Both the position numbers and the translations under genes were made by a program. Positions 6,280 to 16,152 of a stretch of 64,000 bases of DNA are shown here, piece after piece. The first letter of the stretch is position 1. Each line of letters opens with the position of its first letter. The notes beneath the pieces are model-generated. The model did no database searches, was not told where the DNA came from, and saw nothing but the letters and a program-made list of their open reading frames with translations. The stretch comes from Pseudomonas kermanshahensis (GTDB lineage Bacteria > Pseudomonadota > Gammaproteobacteria > Pseudomonadales > Pseudomonadaceae), in the NCBI RefSeq assembly GCF_014269205.2, contig NZ_JABWRY020000001.1:3968001-4032000 (forward strand), read 5' to 3'.

Positions 6280-7896
6280 TCAGGCCGTCAGCCGCGACGT
6301 CACTTCGCCCAACTGCCCCGACAACCCATGCAAACGCTGCCCAGCCTGTTCGGTCTGCTGCACCGCTTCTTGGTTAGTGGTGGCGATGCGGGTGATCTCG
6401 ATCAGGTTGCGCGAAATATCCTCGGCCACACTGGTCTGCTCCTCCGCCGCCGTGGCGATCTGCCGGTTCATGTCGCGGATGGCCTCCACCGCCAAGGTGA
6501 TGCGCTGCAACATCTGCCCGGCCTGCTGGACCTGCTCGGCCCCCTCTTCGCTGCGCTGCTGGCCACTTTCGATGGCTTTGACCGCCTCCACCGCACCCGA
6601 CTGCACCGCCTCGATGATCTGGTTGATCTCGGCAATCGACGCGGCCGTGCGCTGGGCCAAACTGCGCACCTCGTCCGCCACCACCGCAAAGCCTCGTCCG
6701 GCCTCGCCCGCGCGGGCTGCTTCGATGGCCGCGTTGAGCGCCAGCAGGTTGGTCTGCTCGGCAATGCCACGGATGACTTCGAGCACCTTGCCGATCCGCG
6801 TACTGTCATGTTCCAGGTCGCGAATCACCGCCGCCGTGCCGGCGATTTCGCGGTTGACCACGCCAATGATGTCGATGGTCTGCTGCATCACCTGCTCACC
6901 AGCCTGTGCACTGTGGTCGGCATCATCGGCAGCGCGGGCGGCGTCGACGGCGTGGCGGGCCACTTCCTGGGCAGTGGCGGACATCTCATGCATGGCCGTC
7001 GCCACTTGGTCGGTGCGCTGGAACTGGTCATGCGTGCCGCGCGCCATGTCGGCGGCGATGCTGCGCAACTGGCCACTGGCGCCTTCCAGCTCTTGGGCGT
7101 TGTCCTGCAGCCGGCCGACGGTCTCGGCCAAGAAGTCACGCAGGGTATTGGCCGCCCGAGCCAAACGCCCCAGCTCATCCTCGCGGCGGCTGTCGACGCG
7201 GGCGCCGAAGCGGCCCTGGCTCAATTGCGCGACATAGTCGATCAACTGGCGGATCGGTTCGATCAGGCTGCGGTTGATCAGCCACAGGCTGAACAGGCCA
7301 ACCAGTACCGCCGACGCCAGCATCACCAGCAGTCCCAGCCACACGGTGCGCTCGGCGCTGGCATTGATGACCGCAGCCCGTTCACGGGCATCGCCGCGCA
7401 GTTGTTCGACCAGCTCGCTCATCTGTTCGCTGGCGGCACGGTCCACGCCCTTGACCGCCAGGTCGCCTGCTACCGGGTCGCCCCCTGCAGCGATAAACGC
7501 CTGGCGGCCCTGCGCATAGGCCTGGCCCAATTGCCGATGGCTATCTCGCAGCTGCTGCAAGGGGGCTTTGAGCCTAGTGTCACTGCTGTCGATCAATTGC
7601 CCCAGCAACTGCTGAACCTGCTGCTCGCGGGCCTGAAACTGCTGCCAATACTTGTCCAGCTCGGCGGGCTGGCGACCGCGTAACAGCACGTTCTTCCATT
7701 CCTGCACCTGGATCTTGAACTGCAGGTTGGCTTCATCGATCAATTGCGAAGCGCGCAGCGGGCCATCGACCAACTCGGCATAGCCGCGCACGCTGGAAGA
7801 CAAAAACTGGAAACACACCAAGGCGATCAGCAGCATGGCTGCCAGGCTGCCGCCAAGCAGGGCGAGAATTTGCACTCTGAGGGATTTACGCAACAT
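6280..7896 (-). CDS. Methyl-accepting chemotaxis protein
   Basis: 538 residues from the ATG at 7896 (GAG precedes at about -10; the longer frame adds 54 residues without coding look). The order is: TM1 at about 12-33, a helical periplasmic ligand domain of about 155 residues, TM2 at about 190-212, HAMP at about 213-265, and a cytoplasmic coiled-coil signalling domain with the hairpin tip [19 protein letters not shown] near residue 400. It ends in SRLTA without a CheR pentapeptide. It would sense a small molecule and control CheA. The ligand cannot be predicted from this domain. It stands alone with a REP pair on the 3' side. Confidence 0.92.
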   Translation of the reverse strand: MLRKSLRVQILALLGGSLAAMLLIALVCFQFLSSSVRGYAELVDGPLRASQLIDEANLQFKIQVQEWKNVLLRGRQPAELDKYWQQFQAREQQVQQLLGQLIDSSDTRLKAPLQQLRDSHRQLGQAYAQGRQAFIAAGGDPVAGDLAVKGVDRAASEQMSELVEQLRGDARERAAVINASAERTVWLGLLVMLASAVLVGLFSLWLINRSLIEPIRQLIDYVAQLSQGRFGARVDSRREDELGRLARAANTLRDFLAETVGRLQDNAQELEGASGQLRSIAADMARGTHDQFQRTDQVATAMHEMSATAQEVARHAVDAARAADDADHSAQAGEQVMQQTIDIIGVVNREIAGTAAVIRDLEHDSTRIGKVLEVIRGIAEQTNLLALNAAIEAARAGEAGRGFAVVADEVRSLAQRTAASIAEINQIIEAVQSGAVEAVKAIESGQQRSEEGAEQVQQAGQMLQRITLAVEAIRDMNRQIATAAEEQTSVAEDISRNLIEITRIATTNQEAVQQTEQAGQRLHGLSGQLGEVTSRLTA

Positions 7897-8090
7897 CGCG
7901 GATCTCAAGACCAGTAGGGAAGGAACAGCGCACAACGGCAGCGCTGGGAAAGACACTCCATGTCCTCGTAGGCTGGCGTGCAAAAAAAAGGCTGCCATCG
8001 TTCGATAGCAGCCAGCTTGAGCACTTGCGCAACAGTTGAAGCCAATAGTGTCAGGCAATTCCTACAGAAATGTTACATAACCAAGACAGG

Positions 8091-9854
8091 CTAGCCTGTG
8101 GTGAACTGCAGCGAGGCCAGCCGGGCATACAGCGGGCTTTCTTCGATCAGCTGGCGATGTGTGCCAACTGCCACCACGCGCCCCTTGTCGATCACCGCGA
8201 TGCGATCAGCGTGCTGCACCGTGGCCAGGCGGTGGGCGATTACCAGCGTGGTGCGACCGGCCATGAGGCTGGGAAGGGCTTGCTGGATCAGGTGTTCGCT
8301 TTGCGCGTCGAGGGCGCTGGTGGCCTCGTCCAACAACAGGATCGGCGCATCTACCAGCAACGCACGAGCAATTGCCAAGCGCTGCCGCTGCCCGCCAGAA
8401 AGGCCAATACCGCCCTCCCCCAGTTGTGTCTGGTAACCCTGCGGCAACTGCTGGATAAAGCCGTCGGCGTGCGCACCACGGGCCGCTGCTTCGACTTCCG
8501 CCAGCGTTGCTTCTGGCCGGCCATAGCGAATGTTGGCCTCTACCGTGCCACGAAACAACGAAGGGTTCTGCGCCACCAAGGCGAACTGCCGGCGCAGCTC
8601 GGCGGGGTCGAGTTGGGTAATTGCCTGCCCGTCGAGCAGGATGCGCCCCTGCTGAGGGTCGTAAAACCGCAGCAGCAGGTCGAACAGGGTGGATTTGCCA
8701 GCGCCCGAAGGCCCGACCAGCGCCACGGTCTGCCCCGGCTCGATTGTCAGGCTCAGGCCGTCGATGGCAGCCACTGTGGGCCGTGACGGGTAGGCAAAGT
8801 GCACCTGCTGTAACTCGATATGACCAGTCACACGGCCGTGCGGCAGCGAGGCCGCTGCGTGGGGCGGCAGAATCGCACTGCGCGCCGCCAACAGCTCGGC
8901 AATGCGCTCGGCCGCACCTGCGGCACGCTGCAGCTCGCCAATCACCTCGCTGAGGGTGCCGAAGGCGCTGCCGACGATCAGGCTATAGAACACGAAGGCG
9001 GCCAGTTCGCCTGCCGAAATACGCCCGGCGATCACGTCCATGCCGCCCACCCAGAGCATGACGCCCACAGCGCCCAGTACCAGCACGATGACCAGGGTGA
9101 TCAGCCAGGCGCGCTGGGCAATACGCTGCCTGGCCACGTTGAAGGCCGCCTCGACAGTGCCCGCGAACAGCTCGCGATCGAGCGGTTGGTGGTTGTAGGC
9201 CTGGACGGTCTTGATCTGCCCAAGGGTCTCGGCCACGTAGCTGCCGACATCTGCCACGCGATCCTGGCTCTGCCGCGACAGGCTGCGCACACGACGGCCA
9301 AACAACAGGATCGGTGCTAGCACCAGTGGCAAGGCTACGACCACGATGCTGGTCAGCTTGGGGTTGGTGATAAACAGCAGCACCACACCCCCGATCACCA
9401 TCAAGGCATTGCGCAGGAACATCGACAGCGAAGAGCCGATCACTGACTGCAGCAACGTGGTGTCGGCCGTCAGCCGCGACTGGATCTCGGAGCTGCGGTT
9501 GTCCTCGAAAAAGCCTGGGTGCAGGCCGACCAAATGATCGAACACCGCGCGGCGAATATCAGCCACACAGCGCTCGCCGATCCACGAGACCAGGTAGAAG
9601 CGGCTGAACGTCCCTACCGCCAGTGCCAGCACCAGCAGCAGGAACAGGCCTATGGTCTGGTTGAGCTGGTGCGCGGAACGGGTCATGAAACCCTGGTCCA
9701 CCAGCAGGCGAATGCCCTGCCCCATCGACAGCGTGATAGCAGCGGTGACCACCAAGGCCAGCAACGCCAGCAGCATCTGCCGGCGGTACGGGCGAACGAA
9801 TTGCCAACTCAGGCGCAAAGCGCGACGTTGACCTGCAGAAACGGATTCGGGCAT
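8091..9854 (-). CDS. ABC exporter, fused permease-ATPase (MsbA-like)
   Basis: 587 residues from the ATG at 9854 (MPESVSAGQ); a GTG at 9893 would add 13 residues. Six membrane helices in the first 320 residues form a type-1 exporter domain (EIQSRLTADTTLLQSVIGSS is the typical segment before TM3). The C-terminal nucleotide-binding domain has Walker A GPSGAGKST, Q-loop VAQNPSLFRGT, signature LSGGQRQRLAIARAL, Walker B ILLLDEATSALD and H-loop IAHRLATV, all intact. It works as a homodimer in the inner membrane. The substrate is unknown: the family includes lipid A flippases and drug or peptide exporters, and the true msbA is normally beside lpxK, which is not here. Confidence 0.92.
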   Translation of the reverse strand: MPESVSAGQRRALRLSWQFVRPYRRQMLLALLALVVTAAITLSMGQGIRLLVDQGFMTRSAHQLNQTIGLFLLLVLALAVGTFSRFYLVSWIGERCVADIRRAVFDHLVGLHPGFFEDNRSSEIQSRLTADTTLLQSVIGSSLSMFLRNALMVIGGVVLLFITNPKLTSIVVVALPLVLAPILLFGRRVRSLSRQSQDRVADVGSYVAETLGQIKTVQAYNHQPLDRELFAGTVEAAFNVARQRIAQRAWLITLVIVLVLGAVGVMLWVGGMDVIAGRISAGELAAFVFYSLIVGSAFGTLSEVIGELQRAAGAAERIAELLAARSAILPPHAAASLPHGRVTGHIELQQVHFAYPSRPTVAAIDGLSLTIEPGQTVALVGPSGAGKSTLFDLLLRFYDPQQGRILLDGQAITQLDPAELRRQFALVAQNPSLFRGTVEANIRYGRPEATLAEVEAAARGAHADGFIQQLPQGYQTQLGEGGIGLSGGQRQRLAIARALLVDAPILLLDEATSALDAQSEHLIQQALPSLMAGRTTLVIAHRLATVQHADRIAVIDKGRVVAVGTHRQLIEESPLYARLASLQFTTG

Positions 9855-10065
9855 GGCGGCAACCAAAACGGCGAGGATGCAGCAGACTACCACTCATCGG
9901 CACGGGAGGAGCGCCCGAGGGTGGCTATAGCTTTTCGATCTAAACAGCCTCTGGAGCTTTAGCGCCGTTTCTGTTGGACTGTTTCTGCCGTGACGCCCAA
10001 GGGGCTGTCACTGGCCAGTCATCGCACAGGGTTACCCTGAGTTTGAACCTGATGAGGAGACCGAT

Positions 10066-10239
10066 ATGAGCTTGCAACATGGCAGCGACACCGCAAAACC
10101 GCAGAACACCCCGCAACCTCAGGCGTGCGGTTCGATCATCGACGCCCACGGGCGCGAGGTTCCGATCACCGAGCAGATGATCCAGAAAGCCTGCGAGAAA
10201 CTGGAACAAAGCCGGGTCGGAAAAGCCCAGAAGGGCTGA
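10066..10239 (+). CDS. Small conserved protein of the PA1571 type
   Basis: A 57-residue ORF. A strong ribosome binding site (GATGAGGAGACCGAT) precedes the ATG at 10066, the frame ends in TGA at 10237-10239, and a terminator follows 17 bp later. The conserved core is GSIIDAHGREVPITEQMIQ followed by ACEKLEQSR, which I recognise as a short Pseudomonas protein family of unknown function. It has no signal peptide or membrane segment, is hydrophilic and probably helical in its second half. The good translation signal and terminator make it a real gene although it is short. Confidence 0.85.
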   Translation: MSLQHGSDTAKPQNTPQPQACGSIIDAHGREVPITEQMIQKACEKLEQSRVGKAQKG

Positions 10240-10255
10240 TCGGCGAATTCATTAC

Positions 10256-10281
10256 AACCCGGCGCGTGCGCCGGGTTTTTA
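10256..10281. terminator. Bidirectional intrinsic terminator
   Basis: AACCCGGCGC and GCGCCGGGTTTTT form a GC-rich hairpin with a T-run on the + strand. It ends about 12 bp before the pdxB stop and can serve the small + strand gene and, less strongly, pdxB. Confidence 0.88.
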
Positions 10282-10292
10282 TTGCCCGTCAC

Positions 10293-11435
10293 TCAGACCA
10301 ACACCCCACCCAACGCACTGACCAACTGCGCCAGTTGCGGCGACTCGCCACGAATCCGCACCGCCAACCCTTCGACCTCACGTCGCGGCGGATACTGCTT
10401 GCGCAACTGATCGAAGGCCGCGCGCTGCTCGGCCGGGTCGTCGCTCAAGCTGCGGCGGAAGTCCGCGTCGTCACGGCGCGGGTCGTACACGGCGCGGCAC
10501 AGGGTGGCCAAGGCCCAGGCCGGGTCGGTACTGGCATCGAGCTCGATCTGCGCCAGCGGCGGCTTGGGCAGCAGGTCGGCCAGGTTCACGCGCTCAGCTT
10601 GGCCGAGGAAGCGGCACAGCGCCTGATAGATCTGCGCCGTGCCACGCTGCCGGCCATCGAGGCTGTAGCCGGCGATGTGCGGCGACGCCAGCGTGCACAG
10701 GTCGGCCAGTTGCAGGTCGACCTGCGGTTCGCCTTCCCACACATCGAGCACGGCGTGCACGTCTTCACGGTCCAGCAGCAGCTCACGCAAGGCCGCGTTG
10801 TTTACCACCGGGCCACGGCTGGCGTTGATCAGCCACGCGCCGGGGCGCAGCTGCGCCAGTTGCGCCTGGCCCAGCAGGTGCCAGGTAGGGTGCTCGCCGC
10901 CGCGCTGCAAGGGGGTGTGCAGGCTGATGACATCGCACTGTTCCAGCACCGTCTCGAGGCTGACGTAATCGCCCCCTTCGGCGGCCTGACGCAGCGGGTC
11001 GCACACCAGCACCTTCCAGCCCAGGCCATGCAGTACACGCACCAGGCGGCCACCGACCTCCCCTGCGCCCACTACGCCATACGTGCGCGCGGGCAGCGCC
11101 ACACCGTCCAGCTCGGCCAGGGTCAGCAGGCTGCCCAGCACGTAGTCCACTACACCGCGGGCATTACAGCCCGGCGCGCTGCTCCAGTGGATACCCGCTT
11201 CGGCAAAGTAGTCCAGGTCGAGGTGGTCGGTGCCGATGGTGCAAGTGCCGACAAAACGCACCCGGCTGCCTTCGAGCAGTTGGCGGTCGACCTTGGTCAC
11301 CGAACGCACCAGCAGTACGTCGGCGTCCTTGACGCTGGCGGCATCGAGGCTTCTGCCCGGATAGCGGCGGATCTCGCCGAAACCTTCAAAGAAGGCATCG
11401 AGCAGCGGAATGTTCTCGTCGGCAACTATCAGCAT
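10293..11435 (-). CDS. pdxB: Erythronate-4-phosphate dehydrogenase PdxB
   Basis: 380 residues, the usual length. PdxB oxidises 4-phospho-erythronate in the DXP-dependent pyridoxal phosphate pathway. It is a D-2-hydroxyacid dehydrogenase with NAD-binding [17 protein letters not shown] near residue 120, catalytic Arg in [13 protein letters not shown] near 205, Glu in [11 protein letters not shown] near 235, and His in [12 protein letters not shown] near 255. The N-terminal [14 protein letters not shown] is specific to PdxB. The C-terminal extension of about 90 residues is the PdxB dimerisation domain. The ATG at 11435 has GGAGAGCGCC in front. It is followed upstream by tusA in the same direction. 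Confidence 0.96.
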   Translation of the reverse strand: MLIVADENIPLLDAFFEGFGEIRRYPGRSLDAASVKDADVLLVRSVTKVDRQLLEGSRVRFVGTCTIGTDHLDLDYFAEAGIHWSSAPGCNARGVVDYVLGSLLTLAELDGVALPARTYGVVGAGEVGGRLVRVLHGLGWKVLVCDPLRQAAEGGDYVSLETVLEQCDVISLHTPLQRGGEHPTWHLLGQAQLAQLRPGAWLINASRGPVVNNAALRELLLDREDVHAVLDVWEGEPQVDLQLADLCTLASPHIAGYSLDGRQRGTAQIYQALCRFLGQAERVNLADLLPKPPLAQIELDASTDPAWALATLCRAVYDPRRDDADFRRSLSDDPAEQRAAFDQLRKQYPPRREVEGLAVRIRGESPQLAQLVSALGGVLV

Positions 11436-11495
11436 GGCGCTCTCCTGTCAGGGGAACGCAGTGTAGGCGCTACGCGCGGCGTGTTCCAGAGCGGG

Positions 11496-11738
11496 TCAGT
11501 CGGCTTTCTTGCGGATCCAGTACAGGAAGGTGCCCGCATCCTCTTGCTGCTGCAGCAGCTCGTGGCCGAGGAAGTTGCAGAACTTGGGGATATCGCGGCG
11601 GGTCGACGGGTCGGTGGCGATGACCTTGAGCAGGCCACCAGCAGCCAGGTCCCGGACGTGCTGGTGCAGCATCATCACAGGCTCCGGGCAGTTCAGGCCG
11701 GTGGCATCGAGGACGGCGTCGGGGGTGAAGTCAGTCAT
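11496..11738 (-). CDS. tusA: Sulfur carrier protein TusA
   Basis: 80 residues from the ATG at 11738, which has a well-placed GGAG (TTTGGAGCCACCC). The TusA signature is [18 protein letters not shown] with the active Cys near residue 17 in a CPxP motif. TusA takes sulfur from IscS and hands it to TusBCD/MnmA for tRNA 2-thiouridine and to other sulfur routes, including molybdenum cofactor. The gene lies between pdxB and rlmM, all on the minus strand, the order known from other pseudomonads. Confidence 0.95.
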   Translation of the reverse strand: MTDFTPDAVLDATGLNCPEPVMMLHQHVRDLAAGGLLKVIATDPSTRRDIPKFCNFLGHELLQQQEDAGTFLYWIRKKAD

Positions 11739-11812
11739 GGGTGGCTCCAAAAATGATCGTCATTGTCGCGCATCGTGCGGCGCGGACCAAGGGCCACGCG
11801 CCGCACCTGCAC

Positions 11813-12877
11813 TCAACGCGGCTTCAGGTCCAGCCTGCGCAGGTGGCAGGTCACTTCCTCACGGTCGTGATACAGCTGCTTGCAGGCGATCGAAACCCGG
11901 ATCTTGCGCGCCTTGAACGTGGCTTCCATGCGGTCGAGCAGGCGCCGCACTTCGGCGTAACGCTGCTTCATCGGCAGCTTGAGGTTGACCACCGCCTCGC
12001 GGCACAGGCCTTCCCCCAGCCAGGTCTCGATCAGCGAAGTGGTCCGCGCCGGCTTCTCGACAATGTCGCAAACCATCCAGTCCACCGGCTGTTTCGGCTG
12101 CCAGGTAAACCCATCTGCCATCAGGTGCTGGACCAGCCCGGTGTCCATCAGGCTTTCGGCCATCGGGCCGTTGTCGATGGCGGTGACCAGCATGCCGCGG
12201 CGCACCAACTGGTAGGTCCAGCCACCCGGCGAGGCGCCGAGATCGACGCCGGTCATGTCGTCGCCCAGGCGCTGCTCCCACTGCTCGCGGGGGATGAACT
12301 GATGCCAGGCCTCTTCCAGCTTCAGGGTTGAACGGCTGGGCGCCTCACGGGGAAACTTCAGGCGCGGGATGCCCATCGGCCAGAGGGCGCTGTTGTTGCC
12401 TGTTGCCAGGCCAACAAACACGCGCCGGCCAGTGATGAAGGTCAGCAACAGCCGCGGGCGGCTGGCGTCTTCGACCAGGCGGCCGGCCTTTTCCAGGGCC
12501 TTGCGCAGGGGCACTTCGAATTTGCGGCAGAACGTCGACAGTTCCTTGCCGTCGTTGCTGTCGAGCACCTCCAGCCACAGGCTGCCGAAGACAGGCAGGT
12601 CGGCCAGGTGCTCCAGCAACACGCTGATGCGGTCGCTCTCTGGCAATTCGACATAACCGCCACGGGCCCACTGACGTGGGAAAATCAGCTCAGCGAAGCG
12701 CAGTTCCCCCATCAGTCGCTCGGCGCCGTTGGCCTCGGTGCAGACAAACTCGGCGCTGGCGCTCTGCGGTTTGCCTTTGGCATAGCCGGCAACCCCCAGG
12801 CGGGCAGCGTGTTCGCTGATTTCGGCGCAGACCTCGCCCTCGAAACCGGGCCGGCAATGCATGAACAGGGTACTCAT
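11813..12877 (-). CDS. rlmM: 23S rRNA 2'-O-ribose methyltransferase RlmM (C2498)
   Basis: 354 residues. RlmM methylates the 2'-OH of C2498 in 23S rRNA. The N-terminal THUMP-like part (1-170) includes LFMHCRPGFEGEVCAEI; the C-terminal Rossmann methyltransferase has the SAM motif VDLGASPGGWTYQLVRRG near residue 215 and the catalytic tetrad Lys in VNLKLPMKQ near 305 with PVDWMVCDIVEKPA near 265. The ATG at 12877 is preceded by GTGAGAGATGAGT. It is divergent from acnA across a 222-bp gap where both promoters must lie. Confidence 0.95.
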   Translation of the reverse strand: MSTLFMHCRPGFEGEVCAEISEHAARLGVAGYAKGKPQSASAEFVCTEANGAERLMGELRFAELIFPRQWARGGYVELPESDRISVLLEHLADLPVFGSLWLEVLDSNDGKELSTFCRKFEVPLRKALEKAGRLVEDASRPRLLLTFITGRRVFVGLATGNNSALWPMGIPRLKFPREAPSRSTLKLEEAWHQFIPREQWEQRLGDDMTGVDLGASPGGWTYQLVRRGMLVTAIDNGPMAESLMDTGLVQHLMADGFTWQPKQPVDWMVCDIVEKPARTTSLIETWLGEGLCREAVVNLKLPMKQRYAEVRRLLDRMEATFKARKIRVSIACKQLYHDREEVTCHLRRLDLKPR

Positions 12878-13099
12878 CTCTCACTCCACTACGGCGGGCG
12901 CGCAACAGGCGCCGGCAGGGCGGCGATAATAAAGGAAGTTCGGAACCTGCGACACGTCCCGCCGGTCCAGAAAAGGGTCAGCCAAGCCAAACCGGTCTAA
13001 CCTGACCATTCAGCCAGGTCCGTACCGTGCGGATCGAAACAGAGCGGTGACACCGGCAAACACCCGATTTGCCGGGCACCGGCGCAGAAGGAGTTGGCA

Positions 13100-15844
13100 A
13101 TGCCCTCGCTCGATAGCCTGAACACGCTCAAAACCCTCAAGGTCGATGACCTTACGTATCACTATTACAGCCTTACCGAGGCCGCCCGCCAGCTGGGCGA
13201 CCTGCAACGCCTGCCCATGTCGCTGAAAGTGTTGCTGGAAAACCTGCTGCGCTGGGAGGACGGCAAGACCGTCACCGGCGATGACCTGCGCGCCATCGCC
13301 CAATGGCTGGAGGCGCGCCGCTCCGACCGGGAAATCCAGTACCGGCCGGCCAGGGTGCTGATGCAGGACTTCACCGGCGTGCCCGCCGTGGTCGACCTGG
13401 CGGCCATGCGTGCCGCCATGGCCAAGGCCGGTGGCGACCCGCAGCGGATCAACCCGCTGTCGCCGGTCGACCTGGTGATCGACCACTCGGTGATGGTCGA
13501 CCGCTACGCCACCCCCGAGGCCTTCACCCAGAACGTCGACATCGAGATGCAGCGCAATGGCGAACGCTACGCCTTTTTGCGCTGGGGCCAGAACGCCTTC
13601 GACAACTTCCGCGTCGTGCCGCCGGGCACCGGCATCTGCCACCAGGTCAACCTGGAATACCTGGGCCGCACCGTCTGGACCCGCGACGAAGACGGCCGCA
13701 CCTACGCCTTCCCAGACACCCTGGTCGGCACCGATTCGCACACCACCATGATCAACGGCCTGGGCGTGCTGGGCTGGGGTGTTGGCGGCATCGAGGCCGA
13801 GGCGGCCATGCTCGGCCAGCCGGTGTCGATGCTGATCCCGGAAGTGATCGGCTTCAAACTCACCGGCAAGCTGCGTGAAGGCATCACCGCCACCGACCTG
13901 GTGCTGACCGTGACACAAATGCTGCGCAAGAAGGGCGTGGTGGGCAAGTTCGTCGAATTCTACGGCGACGGCCTGGCCGACCTGCCCCTGGCCGACCGCG
14001 CCACCATCGCCAACATGGCCCCCGAGTATGGTGCCACCTGCGGCTTCTTCCCGGTCGACGAGGTGACCCTCGACTACCTGCGGCTTTCTGGCCGCCCGAA
14101 GGCAACGGTGCAACTGGTCGAGCAGTATTGCAAAGCACAAGGCCTGTGGCGCCTGCCAGGCCAGGAACCGCTGTTCAGCGACACGCTGGCGCTGGACATG
14201 GACGAGGTCGAGGCCAGCCTGGCCGGGCCCAAGCGCCCTCAGGACCGCGTCGCCCTGGGCCAGGTCAGCCAAGCGTTCAACCACTTCATCGAACTGCAGC
14301 CCAAGCCGCTGGCCAAGGAAGTCGGCCGCCTGGAAAGTGAAGGCGGCGGCGGTGTGGCGGTGGGCAACGCCGACCAGGCGGGCGAAATCGACTACAGCCA
14401 CGCTGGCCAGACCCACACCCTGCGTGATGGCGCGGTGGTGATCGCCGCGATCACCTCGTGCACCAACACCTCCAACCCAAGCGTGATGATGGCCGCCGGG
14501 CTGGTGGCGAAAAAGGCCCTGGAAAAAGGCCTGCAGCGCAAACCTTGGGTCAAGAGCTCGCTGGCCCCTGGCTCCAAGGTGGTCACCGACTACTTCGAGG
14601 CAGCCGGGCTGACGCCGTACCTGAATGAGTTGGGCTTTGACCTGGTGGGCTATGGCTGCACCACTTGCATCGGCAACTCCGGCCCACTGGATGAGGCGAT
14701 CGAGAAAGCCATTGGCAGCGCCGACCTGACCGTGGCCTCGGTGCTCTCGGGTAACCGTAACTTCGAGGGCCGCGTGCACCCGCTGGTCAAGACCAACTGG
14801 TTGGCGTCGCCGCCGCTGGTGGTGGCCTATGCCCTGGCCGGTAGCGTGCGCGTGGACCTTACCCGCGATTCACTGGGTACCGGCAAGGACGGCAAGCCGG
14901 TGTACCTGCGCGACATCTGGCCCAGCCAACAGGAAATCGCCGCCGCCGTGGCCAAGGTCGACACCGCGATGTTCCACAAGGAGTACGCCGAAGTCTTCGA
15001 GGGCGATGCACAGTGGCAGGCCATCGAGGTGCCGCAAGCGGCCACCTACGTCTGGCAGGACGCGTCCACCTACATCCAGCACCCGCCGTTCTTCGACGGC
15101 ATCGGCGGGCCGCCGCCAGCGATCAAGGACATCCAAGGGGCACGCATCCTGGCCCTGCTGGGCGACTCGGTCACCACCGACCACATCTCCCCGGCCGGCA
15201 ACATCAAGGCCGACAGCCCTGCCGGGCGCTACCTGCGCGACAAGGGTGTGGAGCCACGGGACTTCAACTCCTACGGTTCGCGGCGGGGTAACCATGAGGT
15301 GATGATGCGCGGCACGTTTGCCAACATCCGTATCCGCAACGAGATGCTCTCGGGCGAGGAAGGCGGCAACACCTTGTACGTGCCCACGGGTGAAAAACTG
15401 TCGATCTACGATGCCGCCATGCGCTATCAGGCAGAAGGCACGCCGCTGGTGGTGATCGCCGGCCAGGAATACGGCACCGGCTCCAGCCGCGACTGGGCCG
15501 CCAAAGGGACCAACCTGCTGGGGGTCAAAGCAGTGCTGGCGGAAAGCTTCGAGCGTATCCACCGTTCAAACCTGGTGGGCATGGGCGTGCTGCCGTTGCA
15601 GTTCAACACCGGGCACGATCGTAAGCAACTGGCGTTGACCGGAAAAGAGAAGATCGATGTGCTGGGCCTGAACGACGTGCACATTCGACCGGGCATGAGC
15701 CTGAAACTGCGCATCACTCGTGAGGACGGGCAACAGGAGCAGATCGACGTGCTGTGCCGGATCGATACCTTGAATGAGGTCGAGTACTTCAAGGCCGGGG
15801 GGATCTTGCATTACGTGTTACGTCAGCTGATCGCTGAGGGGTAG
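13100..15844 (+). CDS. acnA: Aconitate hydratase A
   Basis: 914 residues from the ATG at 13100 with GAAGGAGTTGGCA in front (a TTG two codons earlier is less likely). AcnA interconverts citrate and isocitrate with a [4Fe-4S] cluster; the A type is the stress-stable aconitase. Cluster ligands are Cys in [14 protein letters not shown] and two Cys in [13 protein letters not shown]. Other signatures are [22 protein letters not shown] near residue 215 and the swivel domain [13 protein letters not shown] near 800. The protein is full length with no frameshift. It stands alone between rlmM and a chemoreceptor. Confidence 0.97.
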   Translation: MPSLDSLNTLKTLKVDDLTYHYYSLTEAARQLGDLQRLPMSLKVLLENLLRWEDGKTVTGDDLRAIAQWLEARRSDREIQYRPARVLMQDFTGVPAVVDLAAMRAAMAKAGGDPQRINPLSPVDLVIDHSVMVDRYATPEAFTQNVDIEMQRNGERYAFLRWGQNAFDNFRVVPPGTGICHQVNLEYLGRTVWTRDEDGRTYAFPDTLVGTDSHTTMINGLGVLGWGVGGIEAEAAMLGQPVSMLIPEVIGFKLTGKLREGITATDLVLTVTQMLRKKGVVGKFVEFYGDGLADLPLADRATIANMAPEYGATCGFFPVDEVTLDYLRLSGRPKATVQLVEQYCKAQGLWRLPGQEPLFSDTLALDMDEVEASLAGPKRPQDRVALGQVSQAFNHFIELQPKPLAKEVGRLESEGGGGVAVGNADQAGEIDYSHAGQTHTLRDGAVVIAAITSCTNTSNPSVMMAAGLVAKKALEKGLQRKPWVKSSLAPGSKVVTDYFEAAGLTPYLNELGFDLVGYGCTTCIGNSGPLDEAIEKAIGSADLTVASVLSGNRNFEGRVHPLVKTNWLASPPLVVAYALAGSVRVDLTRDSLGTGKDGKPVYLRDIWPSQQEIAAAVAKVDTAMFHKEYAEVFEGDAQWQAIEVPQAATYVWQDASTYIQHPPFFDGIGGPPPAIKDIQGARILALLGDSVTTDHISPAGNIKADSPAGRYLRDKGVEPRDFNSYGSRRGNHEVMMRGTFANIRIRNEMLSGEEGGNTLYVPTGEKLSIYDAAMRYQAEGTPLVVIAGQEYGTGSSRDWAAKGTNLLGVKAVLAESFERIHRSNLVGMGVLPLQFNTGHDRKQLALTGKEKIDVLGLNDVHIRPGMSLKLRITREDGQQEQIDVLCRIDTLNEVEYFKAGGILHYVLRQLIAEG

Positions 15845-16152
15845 GTATGACGGTGGTTCTGCGGCGCTCGATCTCACAAGCGACAACGCTCTAATGGCGT
15901 ACACAATACACCGCCTCCCCAATCACGCACCACTAGGATGCTGGCTCTTTGCCGCCCACTAAGTCATCATCCGACCCGCTCGTCATAAATTAGCAATAAT
16001 GCCGCTATCTTCATCGAAATCAGCCGCTCCCTAGCGCAAATCAGAAGATGGCTCATTGCCACAAATCAAGCAGATTAAATATCCATTCAATAAAACCAGT
16101 GGCTTGCCGATACCTCACCAAAGCCTTGCGGATTCTTGCGGATTACCCACCC
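15845..16152. other. Intergenic region acnA - aer, nothing recognised
   Basis: 308 bp with lower GC content than the genes around it. It must carry the aer promoter. I find no strong hairpin, REP or convincing small ORF; the upstream extension of the aer frame to 16048 lacks a ribosome binding site. Confidence 0.5.

Noticed and set aside
10125..11756. 543-residue plus-strand ORF opposite pdxB and tusA
   Set aside because: Spans two real genes and the terminator between genes; no translation signal.
13010..14779. 589-residue minus-strand ORF opposite acnA
   Set aside because: Antisense shadow of a gene with complete aconitase motifs.
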